From contig NZ_JAKZFT010000020.1 in NCBI RefSeq assembly GCF_022808985.1, positions 1 through 60,596 on the forward strand: a stretch of 60,596 bases of DNA, in the 5' to 3' direction. The position numbers and the translations under genes were made by a program. Position 1 is the first letter of the stretch; each line of letters opens with the position of its first letter. The notes below the pieces were generated by a model that worked only from the letters and a program-made list of their open reading frames with translations, made no database searches and was not told the origin of the DNA. Below are positions 35,400-44,468 of this stretch, in pieces. This stretch comes from Geotalea sp. SG265. GTDB lineage: Bacteria; Desulfobacterota; Desulfuromonadia; Geobacterales; Geobacteraceae.

Positions 35400-36200
35400 T
35401 CAACTCTTGGCAAAAGTGAGGGCGGTGCGTACGTTGCCGACCAGGTTGATGAGCCGCGGGCCAATATCGTTTTCGATCAGCTGCCGCGACAGCTGGAATG
35501 ATGCACCACTGCAGCTGAAGCCCATGATGGTGCCGTCATCGAGGACCAGCGGGACGGCAACGGCATGCACTTCGGTGCGCCAGTTGCCGAGGCTCGTACA
35601 GTAGCCGAACTGCCGATACTCAGCCATTGCCTGGTCGAAGCCTGCCTTTACTGTCGGCCAGTTCTGCTCGTCGTTGGCCTTGATCTGCGCCATGAGCTCA
35701 TTCCGCTCATCCTCGGGCATTACGCAGAGGTAGGCCCTGCCCATGGATGTGGTGGCGATGGGAATTTGCGAGCCCACATCCAGTTGCACCGTGAGGGTGG
35801 CGGTGTTGCGATAGGTATCGATGTAGATGAGATTCAGGTGATCGCGGATGCCCAGATTGACCGAGGCCTGGGTGTGCTCGGCCAGGGCCTGCATCAGGGG
35901 GCGGGAAATACGGCGGATGTCCATCTGCCCCAGTTTTGCGTAGCCGAGGGCAATGACCGCATTGCCCAGGGAGTATTTGTTGGTGGTTTGGGAGTAATTG
36001 AGGTAGCCCAACTCCGAGAGGGTGTAGGTCAGCCGCGAAACGGTCGATTTGGGGAGCTTCGTTCTCTTGGCAATATCCTGGTTTCCCAAATAGCGGTCAC
36101 TGGGGTGAAAGCAACTCAGCACCTCAAGCCCTCGCGCCAGCGCTTCCACAAACTTGCGCGCCTCCGCCGGCTCCCTGTTGGTTTTCCGGTCCATGGTCAT
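35400..36200 (-). CDS. IclR-family transcriptional regulator (second copy)
   Basis: The 266-residue protein has an HTH (LGNQDIAKRTKLPKSTVSRLTYTLSELGYL) and an IclR effector domain. The ATG at 36200 has AGGGAGA eight bases upstream; the longer frame to 36350 has an unlikely N-terminus. It is divergent from the acyl-CoA dehydrogenase gene. Two related dyads (36307-36325 and 36481-36495) in the shared intergenic region are plausible operators for it. Confidence 0.87.
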   Translation of the reverse strand: MTMDRKTNREPAEARKFVEALARGLEVLSCFHPSDRYLGNQDIAKRTKLPKSTVSRLTYTLSELGYLNYSQTTNKYSLGNAVIALGYAKLGQMDIRRISRPLMQALAEHTQASVNLGIRDHLNLIYIDTYRNTATLTVQLDVGSQIPIATTSMGRAYLCVMPEDERNELMAQIKANDEQNWPTVKAGFDQAMAEYRQFGYCTSLGNWRTEVHAVAVPLVLDDGTIMGFSCSGASFQLSRQLIENDIGPRLINLVGNVRTALTFAKS

Positions 36201-36306
36201 GCCGATTGTCTCCCTTGCTTGCAGATGTTTGTGCCGAGATCCTCGGTTCATAGGGTTGCACAATGGGGGGATGGTGTCAACTGTAATTCCTGTAAAATGG
36301 TAAAAA

Positions 36307-36325
36307 AATTCCGCATTATGGAATT
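36307..36325. promoter_or_regulatory. IclR-like operator candidate 1
   Basis: AATTCC and GGAATT flank GCATTAT as an inverted repeat. It lies about 110 bases upstream of the IclR start, suitable for autoregulation. Confidence 0.5.
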
Positions 36326-36480
36326 GATCTTGCTGGTGAAACTGCCACACGCTGACTGCTCGATGGCGTATGACTGGCAGTTTAGGGGAAAATTTTGAAC
36401 GTTTGATAAATACAAAGCTGGTGTAAAAATTTTACTTGCAATTTATATTTTTTCGAATATCATAAATTTCAGAACAAATG

Positions 36481-36495
36481 TTCTGCATAGTGGAA
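36481..36495. promoter_or_regulatory. IclR-like operator candidate 2
   Basis: TTCTGCATAGTGGAA matches candidate 1 (TTCCGCATTATGGAA) at 12 of 15 positions. It lies about 160 bases upstream of the motif promoter for the dehydrogenase gene. Confidence 0.45.
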
Positions 36496-36656
36496 TTTAA
36501 ATCGAGAATAGAGCACCTTGCTGAAAAATGCAAGATAATGGGCTGAAAAATATTTCAGTAAAACATAAGTTTGTACGAGACAGGGCGTTGGACGCAATCG
36601 TTCATCGCCATTTACACTAGACAAAATGCGCAATTAACCTGTTTCGGTAATAGCGC

Positions 36657-36691
36657 TTGACAAAAAATAAGCATTGCGGTACTTATTTACC
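36657..36691 (+). promoter_or_regulatory. Promoter of acyl-CoA dehydrogenase/gcdA cluster with shared motif
   Basis: -35 TTGACA, 17-base spacer AAAAATAAGCATTGCGG, -10 TACTTA, then TTTACC. It is 106 bases before the first gene. Confidence 0.75.
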
Positions 36692-36797
36692 AAAAGGTAA
36701 AACTGAGATTACGTTTTAAAATTACCACATGGGCAGGCAGGATGGCCATGTGGTCCAGGTTCATAACCGGTAACTAACCATAGGCAAGGAGATCACC

Positions 36798-37955
36798 ATG
36801 AGATTCGGACTTACGGATGAGCAGAAGATGATGCAGGACATGGCGCGGGATTTTGCCCAGAAGGAAATCTTGCCCACACTCAAGGAAGATGAGGCAAACC
36901 ACACCTTTCGCCCTGAACTGGTGAAGAAGATGGCCGATCTCGGCTTTTTCGGCTGCGCGCTCCCCGAGGAATACGGCGGTAACGGCTGCGGATTCCTGGA
37001 ATCGGTCATTATTGCTGAGCAGCTCGCCATGGTCAGCGGTTCATCCCGCCTGCCGCTCAACATGCAGAACATCGGCCCGGCCATCACCGTCAACAAGTTC
37101 GGCACCAAGGAGCAGAAGGAGCGCTTCATACCCAAGTGGGTGAGCGGCGAATACTTCGGCTTTTTTGCCATCACCGAACCCAATTCCGGCTCCGACGTCG
37201 TCAGCATGGGGACCACTGCCACCGACCGCGGCGACCACTGGGAGCTGAACGGCCAGAAGATGTGGATCTCCAATGCCCACGTGGGTGATTACGGCCTGGT
37301 CTACGCCATGACCGACAAGAGCGCCAAATACAAGGGTATGACCTGCTTCATCGTCAACCTGAAAGGGAACGACGGGATTATTACCGCGGCGATCGAGACC
37401 AAGGTGGGTCTCCACTGCGCCCCCACCGGCGAAATCTCCTTCAACCAGGCGAAGATTCCCAAGGACTCGGTCTTGGGCGAAGTGGGCCAGGGCTTCCAGA
37501 TCTGCATGTTCCAGTTGAACAACACCCGTATCAGCTGCGCTGCCGGAGCGCTCGGCATCGGCGGGGGCGCCATTGAGGCCGCCATCGGCTACGCCAACGA
37601 GCGGACCCAGTTCGGCAAGAAGATCGGCTCCTACCAGATGATCCAGGCTTCCATCGCCGAGATGGTCGCCGAGCATGAAGCGGCGAAGCTCCTCGTCTAC
37701 CAGGCCGCCTGGCTCAAGGACCAGGGACTCCCCAACCAGTATCAGACCTCCATGGCCAAGCTTTTCGCCTCCGAGGCAGCGGTGCATGCGGCCACCGAGA
37801 CGATGAAGATTTTCGGCAGCTACGGCTTCTCCACCGAATATCCAGCTGAGCGCTGGCTGCGCGATTCCATGTCCCTGCGGACAGTGGAGGGGACAAGCAA
37901 CATCCAGAAGACCATCATTGCCGGCTTTGCCTTGGGAGATGTGACCAACCGCTGA
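36798..37955 (+). CDS. Acyl-CoA dehydrogenase, probably glutaryl-CoA dehydrogenase
   Basis: The 385-residue flavoprotein has FFAITEPNSGSD, WISNAHVGDYGLVYA, RTQFGKKIGSYQMIQ and the catalytic Glu364 in RTVEGTSN. Its place directly before gcdA suggests it makes glutaconyl-CoA from glutaryl-CoA. The residue before the catalytic Glu is Val, whereas decarboxylating glutaryl-CoA dehydrogenases usually have Tyr (YEGTHD); from memory, the non-decarboxylating Desulfococcus enzyme also has Val. This would fit a separate decarboxylation by GcdA. Another short- or alicyclic acyl-CoA remains possible. Electrons would leave through EtfBA. Confidence 0.82.
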   Translation: MRFGLTDEQKMMQDMARDFAQKEILPTLKEDEANHTFRPELVKKMADLGFFGCALPEEYGGNGCGFLESVIIAEQLAMVSGSSRLPLNMQNIGPAITVNKFGTKEQKERFIPKWVSGEYFGFFAITEPNSGSDVVSMGTTATDRGDHWELNGQKMWISNAHVGDYGLVYAMTDKSAKYKGMTCFIVNLKGNDGIITAAIETKVGLHCAPTGEISFNQAKIPKDSVLGEVGQGFQICMFQLNNTRISCAAGALGIGGGAIEAAIGYANERTQFGKKIGSYQMIQASIAEMVAEHEAAKLLVYQAAWLKDQGLPNQYQTSMAKLFASEAAVHAATETMKIFGSYGFSTEYPAERWLRDSMSLRTVEGTSNIQKTIIAGFALGDVTNR

Positions 37956-38020
37956 GAAAGTCGGGCTGTAAGCTGAAGTCTTCCACCCAGCTATTTAATT
38001 ACCATTGAAAGGTGTCCACT

Positions 38021-39778
38021 ATGTCACGAAAACAAACGCCGTTGCGTCCGTATTTCGAGAAAATGGCCGATATCGGCAAGGCACTCTCTGAGGCAGAAAT
38101 CAAGCGTGCCCAGGAAAATATCGATCTTGTCCGGGAGCAGGAGAAAATTCTCGCCCAGGAGGCAGAGCGGGTGAAGAATGCAGGGATTCCCGCCAAGAAG
38201 ATTCACGAGCGGGGTGGGATGACCATCTACGACCGCCTGGAATACCTGGTGGACCCGGGGACCTGGTCTCCCCTGCACTCCCTCTACAACCCGCGGGACA
38301 ATGAAGAGGGCTGCACCGGGGTGGTGAACGGTATCGGCAAGATCGAGGGGAAATGGGCGGTCATCATCGGTTTTGACAACAAGGTCATGGCCGGCGCCTG
38401 GATCGCCGGGCAGTCGGAAAATATCCTCATGGTCACCGACATGGCCAAGCGGCTCAATGTACCGCTGGTCTGGCTGACCAACTGCAGCGGCGTCAAACTG
38501 ATGGAGCAGGAGACCGTCTACGCCGGCCGACGCTCCAGCGGCGCCCCGTTCTACCGTCATGCCGATCTCAACCACCTGGGAATCCCGATCCTGAACGGCA
38601 TCTACGGCACCAATCCTGCCGGCGGCGGCTATCAGGGAATCAGCCCGACCATCCTGCTGGCCCATGATGGTGCGAACATCGCCGTCGGCGGTGCCGGCAT
38701 CGTCGGCGGCATGAATCCCAAAGGCTATATTGATGCCGAGGCGGCCCGTGCACTGATCGACGGGACCAAGAGCTTTAAGGCCAAGGATCCGGGGCGGGTG
38801 GAGACCCATTTCGACCAGACCGCCTACTTCCGCGAAGTCCATGACACGGAAACCGGCGTGCTGGACGGCATCAAGGAGTATATGCGCATGATGCCCGCCT
38901 ATGATCCGACCATGTTCCGGGTCGCGGCTCCCGCACCCCCCAAATTCCCGGTCGAGGATCTCAACATGATCCTGCCGGCCAACCAGAAACGCCCCTATGA
39001 TGCCATCCAGATCCTGGCGCGCCTCACCGACAACAGCGAGTTCATGGAATACCGCCCCGATTACGGCCGTGAGGTTTTTGCCGGCATCGGCAAGATCGAC
39101 GGCTTCCCGGTGGCCTTCATCGGCAACCGGCAGGGTGTTTTCCCAGGCTATCCGGAATACGCCAATGGTGCCTATCCGGCGGTAGGGGGCAAGCACTACC
39201 GTCAGGGGCTTATCAAGCAGGGGGAGTTCGTCACCCTCTGCGGGCGTGATAACCTGCCGATAGTCTGGCTGCAGGACACCACCGGCATCGATGTGGGGGA
39301 TCTGGCCGAAGAGGCCGAACTGCTCGCCTTGGGCCAATCGCTGGTCTACTCCATCGAGCAGACCGAGCTCTCCATGATGTGCGTGGTGCTGAGAAAGGGT
39401 ACCGCTGCCGCCCACTACATCATGTGCGGCCCCCAGGCCAATAACAACAATGCCTTCACCCTCGGCACGCCGCTGACTGAAATCTACGTCATGCACGGCG
39501 AGACCGCTGCCGCTGCCTCCTATGCCCGGCGGCTGGTCAAGGAAGAGGAGGCGGGCAACGACCTTACCCCGGTCCTGGACAAGATGAACCAGATGATCCA
39601 GGACTACCAGGACAAGTCACGCCCGGCATACTGCGCTAAGACCGGTTTCGTCGATGAAATCGTCTCGCTCCCCGACCTGCGCAAATACATCCAGGCTTTT
39701 ACCGGCGCCAACTATCAAAATCCCCGGTCGATCACGCCGGTGCATCAAATGCTGCTGCCTCGCATCATCAAGGGATAA
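38021..39778 (+). CDS. gcdA: Glutaconyl-CoA decarboxylase alpha subunit (carboxyltransferase)
   Basis: GcdA moves the carboxyl of glutaconyl-CoA to enzyme-bound biotin, releasing crotonyl-CoA. The protein of about 585 residues contains WLTNCSGVKL, GIYGTNPAGGGYQGISPT, GGAGIVGGMNPKGY, VWLQDTTGIDVGDLAEEAELL and LRKGTAAAHYIMCG, in the order and length of Acidaminococcus GcdA. The ATG at 38021 follows GAAAGGTG; the open frame extends to 38012. No GcdB sodium-pump or GcdC/D subunit is nearby; instead a biotin protein of transcarboxylase type follows. Confidence 0.88.
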   Translation: MSRKQTPLRPYFEKMADIGKALSEAEIKRAQENIDLVREQEKILAQEAERVKNAGIPAKKIHERGGMTIYDRLEYLVDPGTWSPLHSLYNPRDNEEGCTGVVNGIGKIEGKWAVIIGFDNKVMAGAWIAGQSENILMVTDMAKRLNVPLVWLTNCSGVKLMEQETVYAGRRSSGAPFYRHADLNHLGIPILNGIYGTNPAGGGYQGISPTILLAHDGANIAVGGAGIVGGMNPKGYIDAEAARALIDGTKSFKAKDPGRVETHFDQTAYFREVHDTETGVLDGIKEYMRMMPAYDPTMFRVAAPAPPKFPVEDLNMILPANQKRPYDAIQILARLTDNSEFMEYRPDYGREVFAGIGKIDGFPVAFIGNRQGVFPGYPEYANGAYPAVGGKHYRQGLIKQGEFVTLCGRDNLPIVWLQDTTGIDVGDLAEEAELLALGQSLVYSIEQTELSMMCVVLRKGTAAAHYIMCGPQANNNNAFTLGTPLTEIYVMHGETAAAASYARRLVKEEEAGNDLTPVLDKMNQMIQDYQDKSRPAYCAKTGFVDEIVSLPDLRKYIQAFTGANYQNPRSITPVHQMLLPRIIKG

Positions 39779-39790
39779 CGGCTTTACCAG

Positions 39791-39823
39791 AAAGGCCCCG
39801 GACGATACTGCCCGGGGCCTTTG
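39791..39823 (+). terminator. Hairpin terminator after gcdA
   Basis: AAAGGCCCCGG and CCCGGGGCCTTT make a strong stem ending in a short T-rich tail. It may separate gcdA from the next gene or only reduce read-through; no motif promoter was seen before the next gene. Confidence 0.75.
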
Positions 39824-39921
39824 TCTCTCCCCTCACCGTTGTCCCCATCCATGGGGCTGAAGTGTTCAGGAAATCGTCATCAAGCGCTTTGCCTATAAAA
39901 ATGATTTGAAAGGAGTTGCAC

Positions 39922-41982
39922 ATGAGTAAAGGAAAGAAGCCATTGGGTATTACCGAGGTCGTCCTGAGGGACGCCCATCAGTCCCTTTTCGCCACCCGCC
40001 TCCGTCTGGACGACATGCTCCCCATCGCCCAAAAACTCGACCAGGTCGGCTACTGGTCCATCGAGATGTGGGGTGGAGCAACCTTCGACTCCTGCATCCG
40101 TTTTCTCGGCGAGGACCCGTGGGAGCGCCTGCGGGAACTGAAGAAGGCCATGCCGAATACCCCGCAGCAGATGTTGTTCCGTGGCCAGAACATCCTCGGT
40201 TACCGCCACTATGCCGATGACGTGGTGGAGAAGTTCGTGGAGCGGGCGGCGTTCAACGGCATCGATGTCTTCCGTGTTTTCGACGCCATGAACGACCCAC
40301 GCAACCTGGATACGGCCATCAAGGCGGTCATCAAACATGGGAAGCATGCCCAAGGCACCATGTCCTACACCGTCAGCCCGGTGGATACCATTCCAAAATG
40401 GGTCGATCTGGCCAAGCGCATCGAGGACATGGGGTCCCACTCCCTGTGCATCAAGGATATGGCGGGGCTGATGGCTCCCTATGCCGCCTATGACCTGGTC
40501 AAGGCCCTGAAGAAGGCCATCAAGATCCCGATCCACATGCAGTGCCACGCCACTACCGGCATGTCCACCGCCGCCTATGTGAAGGCAATTGAGGCGGGTG
40601 TCGAGAACGTCGATACCTCCATCTCCTCCATGAGCATGACCTACGGCCATTCCCCCACCGAGACCCTGGCGGCGATCTTCGCCGATACCGACCAGGCGAC
40701 CGGCCTCAACATGGAACTCTTGCAGGAGATCGCCGACTATTTTACGGTGGTGCGTAAGAAGTACGCCAAGTTCGAAGGTTCCCTCAAGGGGGTGGATGCC
40801 CGCATCATCTCCGCCCAGGTGCCGGGGGGGATGCTCACCAACATGGAGAGCCAGCTGAAGGAGCAGAACGCCGCCCACAAGATGGACCTGGTGCTGGCCG
40901 AGATCCCGAAGGTGCGTCAGGATCTGGGAATGATCCCGCTGGTCACCCCCACCTCGCAGATCGTCGGCACCCAGGCGGTTATTAACGTACTGACCGGGGA
41001 ACGCTACAAGTCCATGACCAAGGAGACTGCAGCGGTCCTGAAGGGTGAATACGGCGCCACTTCCGCCCCAGTCAATAAAGAGCTGCAGCAGAAGGTCCTT
41101 GCAGGGGCCGAGCCGATCACCTGTCGTCCTGCCGATCTGCTCGATCACGAAATGGACCGCCTCACCGAGGAGCTGCGTGAACTGGCCAAGGGGAAAAACC
41201 TCAAGTTCGGCGATCACGAGGTGGAGGATGTGCTCACCTACGCACTCTTCCAGCAGGTCGGGCTCAAGTTCCTTGAGCACAGGGACAATCCCGACATGTT
41301 CGAGCCGGTTCCCACTGGGGAAGAGGCTGCTCCCAAGGCCGCAGCTCCTGCGGTAGCCGGGGGAGAAACCTTCACCGTTACCGGTGGTGGGCAGACCTTC
41401 GTGGTGCAGGTTGCCAAGGCGACCGGGGCGGCAGCAGCCGCAGCGGCAGCAGCCGCCAACGCCAATGCAGGAGCGCCTGCAGCTGTACAATCAGCCGGTC
41501 ATGACATCGTCTCACCCCTTGCGGGCAATGTCTGGAAGATCGAGGTCGATCCCGGCCAGGAAGTGAAGGAAGGGGATCTCCTGCTGATTCTCGAAGCGAT
41601 GAAGATGGAAAACGAAATCTTCGCCGACCGGGATGGGATCGTCGGCACCATCCATATCCAGGAAGGCAACGCCGTCGATATCGGTCAACCTCTCGTCACC
41701 CTGATCGGTGACGGAGCTGCACAGGTTGCTACCGCTGCAGCTCCGGCTGCTGCAGGAGCTGCAGCACCAAAGAACGGCGTTACCGCCCCCCTGGCCGGCA
41801 ATGTCTGGAAGATCGAGGTGACGCCCGGCCAGCAGGTACAGGAGGGGGATCTCCTCCTGATTCTCGAAGCGATGAAGATGGAAAACGAGATCTTTGCCCA
41901 CAAGGACGGGGTCATCAACCAGATCCTCATTCAGGAGGGGAATGCCGTTGACATTGGGCAGGTGCTCCTGACCCTGGACTAA
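39922..41982 (+). CDS. Carboxyltransferase (5S/OadA/PycB type) fused to two biotinyl domains
   Basis: Residues 1 to about 470 form a pyruvate/oxaloacetate carboxyltransferase: [81 protein letters not shown] and [14 protein letters not shown]. It is closest in feel to the 5S subunit of propionibacterial transcarboxylase. Two biotinyl domains follow after Ala-rich linkers, each with EAMKMEN; the biotinylated lysines are Lys561 and Lys652. The first His of the usual HxH metal pair is Gln207 (HMQCHATTG). The ATG at 39922 follows AAAGGAG. Proposed role: transferring carboxyl from GcdA-bound biotin to pyruvate. Oxaloacetate decarboxylase or pyruvate carboxylase subunit B are alternatives. Confidence 0.85.
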   Translation: MSKGKKPLGITEVVLRDAHQSLFATRLRLDDMLPIAQKLDQVGYWSIEMWGGATFDSCIRFLGEDPWERLRELKKAMPNTPQQMLFRGQNILGYRHYADDVVEKFVERAAFNGIDVFRVFDAMNDPRNLDTAIKAVIKHGKHAQGTMSYTVSPVDTIPKWVDLAKRIEDMGSHSLCIKDMAGLMAPYAAYDLVKALKKAIKIPIHMQCHATTGMSTAAYVKAIEAGVENVDTSISSMSMTYGHSPTETLAAIFADTDQATGLNMELLQEIADYFTVVRKKYAKFEGSLKGVDARIISAQVPGGMLTNMESQLKEQNAAHKMDLVLAEIPKVRQDLGMIPLVTPTSQIVGTQAVINVLTGERYKSMTKETAAVLKGEYGATSAPVNKELQQKVLAGAEPITCRPADLLDHEMDRLTEELRELAKGKNLKFGDHEVEDVLTYALFQQVGLKFLEHRDNPDMFEPVPTGEEAAPKAAAPAVAGGETFTVTGGGQTFVVQVAKATGAAAAAAAAAANANAGAPAAVQSAGHDIVSPLAGNVWKIEVDPGQEVKEGDLLLILEAMKMENEIFADRDGIVGTIHIQEGNAVDIGQPLVTLIGDGAAQVATAAAPAAAGAAAPKNGVTAPLAGNVWKIEVTPGQQVQEGDLLLILEAMKMENEIFAHKDGVINQILIQEGNAVDIGQVLLTLD

Positions 41983-42003
41983 CAGACTATTGAAAACTAT
42001 TGC

Positions 42004-42097
42004 GATCCCGAGCTGCTGCGTTACCGCTCGCTCAAAACCTCAACGTACAAAGTGTACGCCTCGGTTTTTCGCTCCTTGAGCCTTGCATCTCGGCATC
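42004..42097. repeat. Imperfect palindromic repeat element
   Basis: The two halves of this 94-base segment are roughly complementary (GATCCCGAG at the left against CTCGGCATC at the right), centred on CGTACA-AAG-TGTACG. The flank ACTATTGAAAACTATTGC resembles 3459-3476. It looks like a dispersed hairpin repeat rather than a gene. Confidence 0.5.
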
Positions 42098-42144
42098 CTC
42101 TTGACGTTTTCCAAAGCCTGTAAGTAATCAAATTGCAACCTTAA

Positions 42145-42174
42145 GTTCTGTCGGGAATCTTTTCCCGACAGAAC
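42145..42174 (+). promoter_or_regulatory. Perfect hairpin in the maeB leader
   Basis: GTTCTGTCGGGAA and TTCCCGACAGAAC form a 13-bp stem with a 4-base loop, ending just before the maeB ribosome site (CGGAGG). There is no T-run, so it may control translation or stability, or terminate the upstream transcript weakly. Confidence 0.55.
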
Positions 42175-42194
42175 CCCCAGTCGGAGGACAATAA

Positions 42195-44468
42195 ATGAGC
42201 AAGAAATCCGCAGCACTTGAATACCACTCGACCGGCCGCAAAGGGAAGATCGAGGTCATTGCCACCAAGCCCTGCCAGACCGCGCAGGACCTTTCCCTGG
42301 CATATTCTCCCGGTGTGGCCGAACCGTGCCTGGCAATCGAGCAGACCCCCGAAGACGCCTACCAGTACACTGCCAAGGGGAACCTGGTGGCGGTCGTATC
42401 CAACGGCACTGCCGTCCTTGGTCTCGGCAACATCGGAGCCCTGGCGGGCAAGCCGGTCATGGAGGGGAAGGGGGTTCTCTTCAAGCGCTTTGCGGACGTG
42501 GATGTCTTCGACATCGAGCTGAACAGCGAGAATCCGGATGATATCATTCGCGCCGTTCAGCTTCTCGAACCGACCTTCGGCGGCATCAACCTTGAGGATA
42601 TCAAGGCGCCGGAGTGCTTCTACATTGAGGAGGAACTGAAGAAGACCATGAACATCCCGGTCTTCCATGATGACCAGCACGGTACGGCCATCATCTCCGC
42701 AGCCGGTCTCATCAATGCCCTGACCCTGGTGGACAAAAAAATTGAAGAGGTCCGCCTCGTTGTCAACGGCGCCGGCGCCGCAGCCATCGCCTGTGCCAAC
42801 CTGGTCGTCTCACTGGGGGTCAAGCGGGAAAACATCATCATGTGCGACACCAAGGGGGTCATATACAAAGGGCGCACCGAGGGGATGAACAAATACAAGG
42901 AGCGTTTCGCCGTCGAGACGCCCATGCGCACCCTGGAGGAGGCAGCAGTGGGGGCAGATGTCCTCTTTGGGCTTTCTTCCAAGGGGGCATTCACCCCGGA
43001 GATGGTCCGCACCATGGCCGCCAATCCCATTATCTTTGCCATGGCCAACCCCGACCCGGAGATCACCCCCGAGGAGGCCCGCAAGGTCCGGGGTGACGTG
43101 CTGATCGCCACCGGCCGCTCCGATTACCCGAACCAGATCAACAACGTCCTGGGCTTTCCCTTCATCTTCCGTGGAGCGCTGGACGTACGAGCCACCACCA
43201 TCAACGAGGAGATGAAAAAGGCGGCGGTCTTCGCCCTGGCGGAACTGGCCCGCGAAGAATGTCCCGACTCGGTCTGCCGTGCCTACGGCAACGTCAAGTT
43301 CAGCTTCGGCCGGGATTACATCATTCCCAAGCCATTCGATCCCCGGGCGCTGATGCGGGTCGCCCCTGCCATTGCCAAGGCGGCCATGGACTCTAGGGTT
43401 GCGAGACAGCCCATTGCCGACATGGATAAATATGTGGAGATGCTGGAGTCGCTCCAGGGCAAGGCTAAAGAAACCCTGCGCATGATCATCAACAAGGCGA
43501 AGTGCGAGCCGAAAAGCATCGTCTTTCCCGAGGGGGAGAACGAAAAGATCCTCCGCGCCGCCCAGGTGCTGGTTGAGCAGGGTATCGCCCGTCCGATCCT
43601 GCTCGGCAACGAGAAGAAGATCCGCTGTACCCTGCAGGAGCTGGGCATCGACCTGAACGGCGGGGTGACGATCATCGATCCGGCCCATTCGGAGAAGGTG
43701 GACGCCTACGCCGAGGAATTGTATCGTCTGCGGCAGCGCAAAGGGCTTACCCGCTCAGAATCCCAGCGCCTCATGGCCCGCAAGTCCCGCACCCATTTCG
43801 GTTGCATGATGGTACGCCAGGGAGATGCAGACACGCTTCTCGCAGGTATCGACGCCAACTATGCCGAGACCATCCGCCCGGCCCTGCAGGTGATCGGCAA
43901 ACAGGAGGGGCTCTCCAGCGTCCATGGTCTCTACATCATGGTCTTCAAAAAGGGGCTTTATTTCCTGGCCGATACCACGGTATGCATCGATCCCAATGCC
44001 CAGGAACTGGCCGAAACGGCCATTCTGACCGCGGAAATGGCCCGGATGCTGGAGGTGGAGCCGAGTATCGCCATGCTTTCCATGTCCAACTTCGGTTCCG
44101 TGCGCCATCCCCAGGCAGACAAGGTGAGAAGCGCTGTGGAACTGGTCAAGCAGAAGAAACCGGATTTGATCATAGACGGTGAAATGCAGGCGGATACGGC
44201 AGTGGTCACGGAAATTCTCCAGTCGAGCTTTCCCTTTTCCTCCCTGAAAAAAGCGGCGAACATCCTGGTCTTTCCCGAACTGACTTCCGGAAACATCGCC
44301 TACAAGCTCCTCCAAAAGCTGGGGGAGGCGGAAGCCATCGGGCCGATCCTGATGGGGATGAAGAAGCCGGTGCATATCCTGCAGCGCGGCGACGACGTAA
44401 TGGACATCGTCAATATGGCTGCCATTGCCGTGGTGGATGCCCAGAACTGCAATCAGTCACGGGGATGA
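42195..44468 (+). CDS. maeB: NADP-type malic enzyme with C-terminal phosphotransacetylase-like domain
   Basis: The 757-residue protein has the malic-enzyme core ([72 protein letters not shown]) in residues 1-430, followed by a PTA-like domain ([15 protein letters not shown]...[11 protein letters not shown]) as in E. coli MaeB. It interconverts malate and pyruvate with CO2 and NADP(H). Beside the transcarboxylase-type genes it could regenerate pyruvate or supply NADPH. The PTA-like domain in this family is regulatory rather than catalytic. Confidence 0.92.
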   Translation: MSKKSAALEYHSTGRKGKIEVIATKPCQTAQDLSLAYSPGVAEPCLAIEQTPEDAYQYTAKGNLVAVVSNGTAVLGLGNIGALAGKPVMEGKGVLFKRFADVDVFDIELNSENPDDIIRAVQLLEPTFGGINLEDIKAPECFYIEEELKKTMNIPVFHDDQHGTAIISAAGLINALTLVDKKIEEVRLVVNGAGAAAIACANLVVSLGVKRENIIMCDTKGVIYKGRTEGMNKYKERFAVETPMRTLEEAAVGADVLFGLSSKGAFTPEMVRTMAANPIIFAMANPDPEITPEEARKVRGDVLIATGRSDYPNQINNVLGFPFIFRGALDVRATTINEEMKKAAVFALAELAREECPDSVCRAYGNVKFSFGRDYIIPKPFDPRALMRVAPAIAKAAMDSRVARQPIADMDKYVEMLESLQGKAKETLRMIINKAKCEPKSIVFPEGENEKILRAAQVLVEQGIARPILLGNEKKIRCTLQELGIDLNGGVTIIDPAHSEKVDAYAEELYRLRQRKGLTRSESQRLMARKSRTHFGCMMVRQGDADTLLAGIDANYAETIRPALQVIGKQEGLSSVHGLYIMVFKKGLYFLADTTVCIDPNAQELAETAILTAEMARMLEVEPSIAMLSMSNFGSVRHPQADKVRSAVELVKQKKPDLIIDGEMQADTAVVTEILQSSFPFSSLKKAANILVFPELTSGNIAYKLLQKLGEAEAIGPILMGMKKPVHILQRGDDVMDIVNMAAIAVVDAQNCNQSRG

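Larger units (their letters stand above)
36201..36797. other. Divergent control region between IclR and acyl-CoA dehydrogenase genes
   Basis: This 597-base AT-rich region has no gene. It contains two similar 15-base dyads (36309-36323 and 36481-36495), the palindrome GAAC-AAAT-GTTC at 36472-36483, and the shared-motif promoter at 36657-36691. Confidence 0.6.

Noticed and set aside
35192-35419. Short plus-strand frame after the second bamC terminator
   Set aside because: No recognisable motif, weak start, and it runs into the end of the opposite IclR gene.
39922-41982. Sodium-pumping oxaloacetate decarboxylase alpha subunit
   Set aside because: Not excluded by the domain itself, but no beta or gamma membrane subunit is encoded nearby and the neighbour is GcdA, so a transcarboxylase-type role was preferred.
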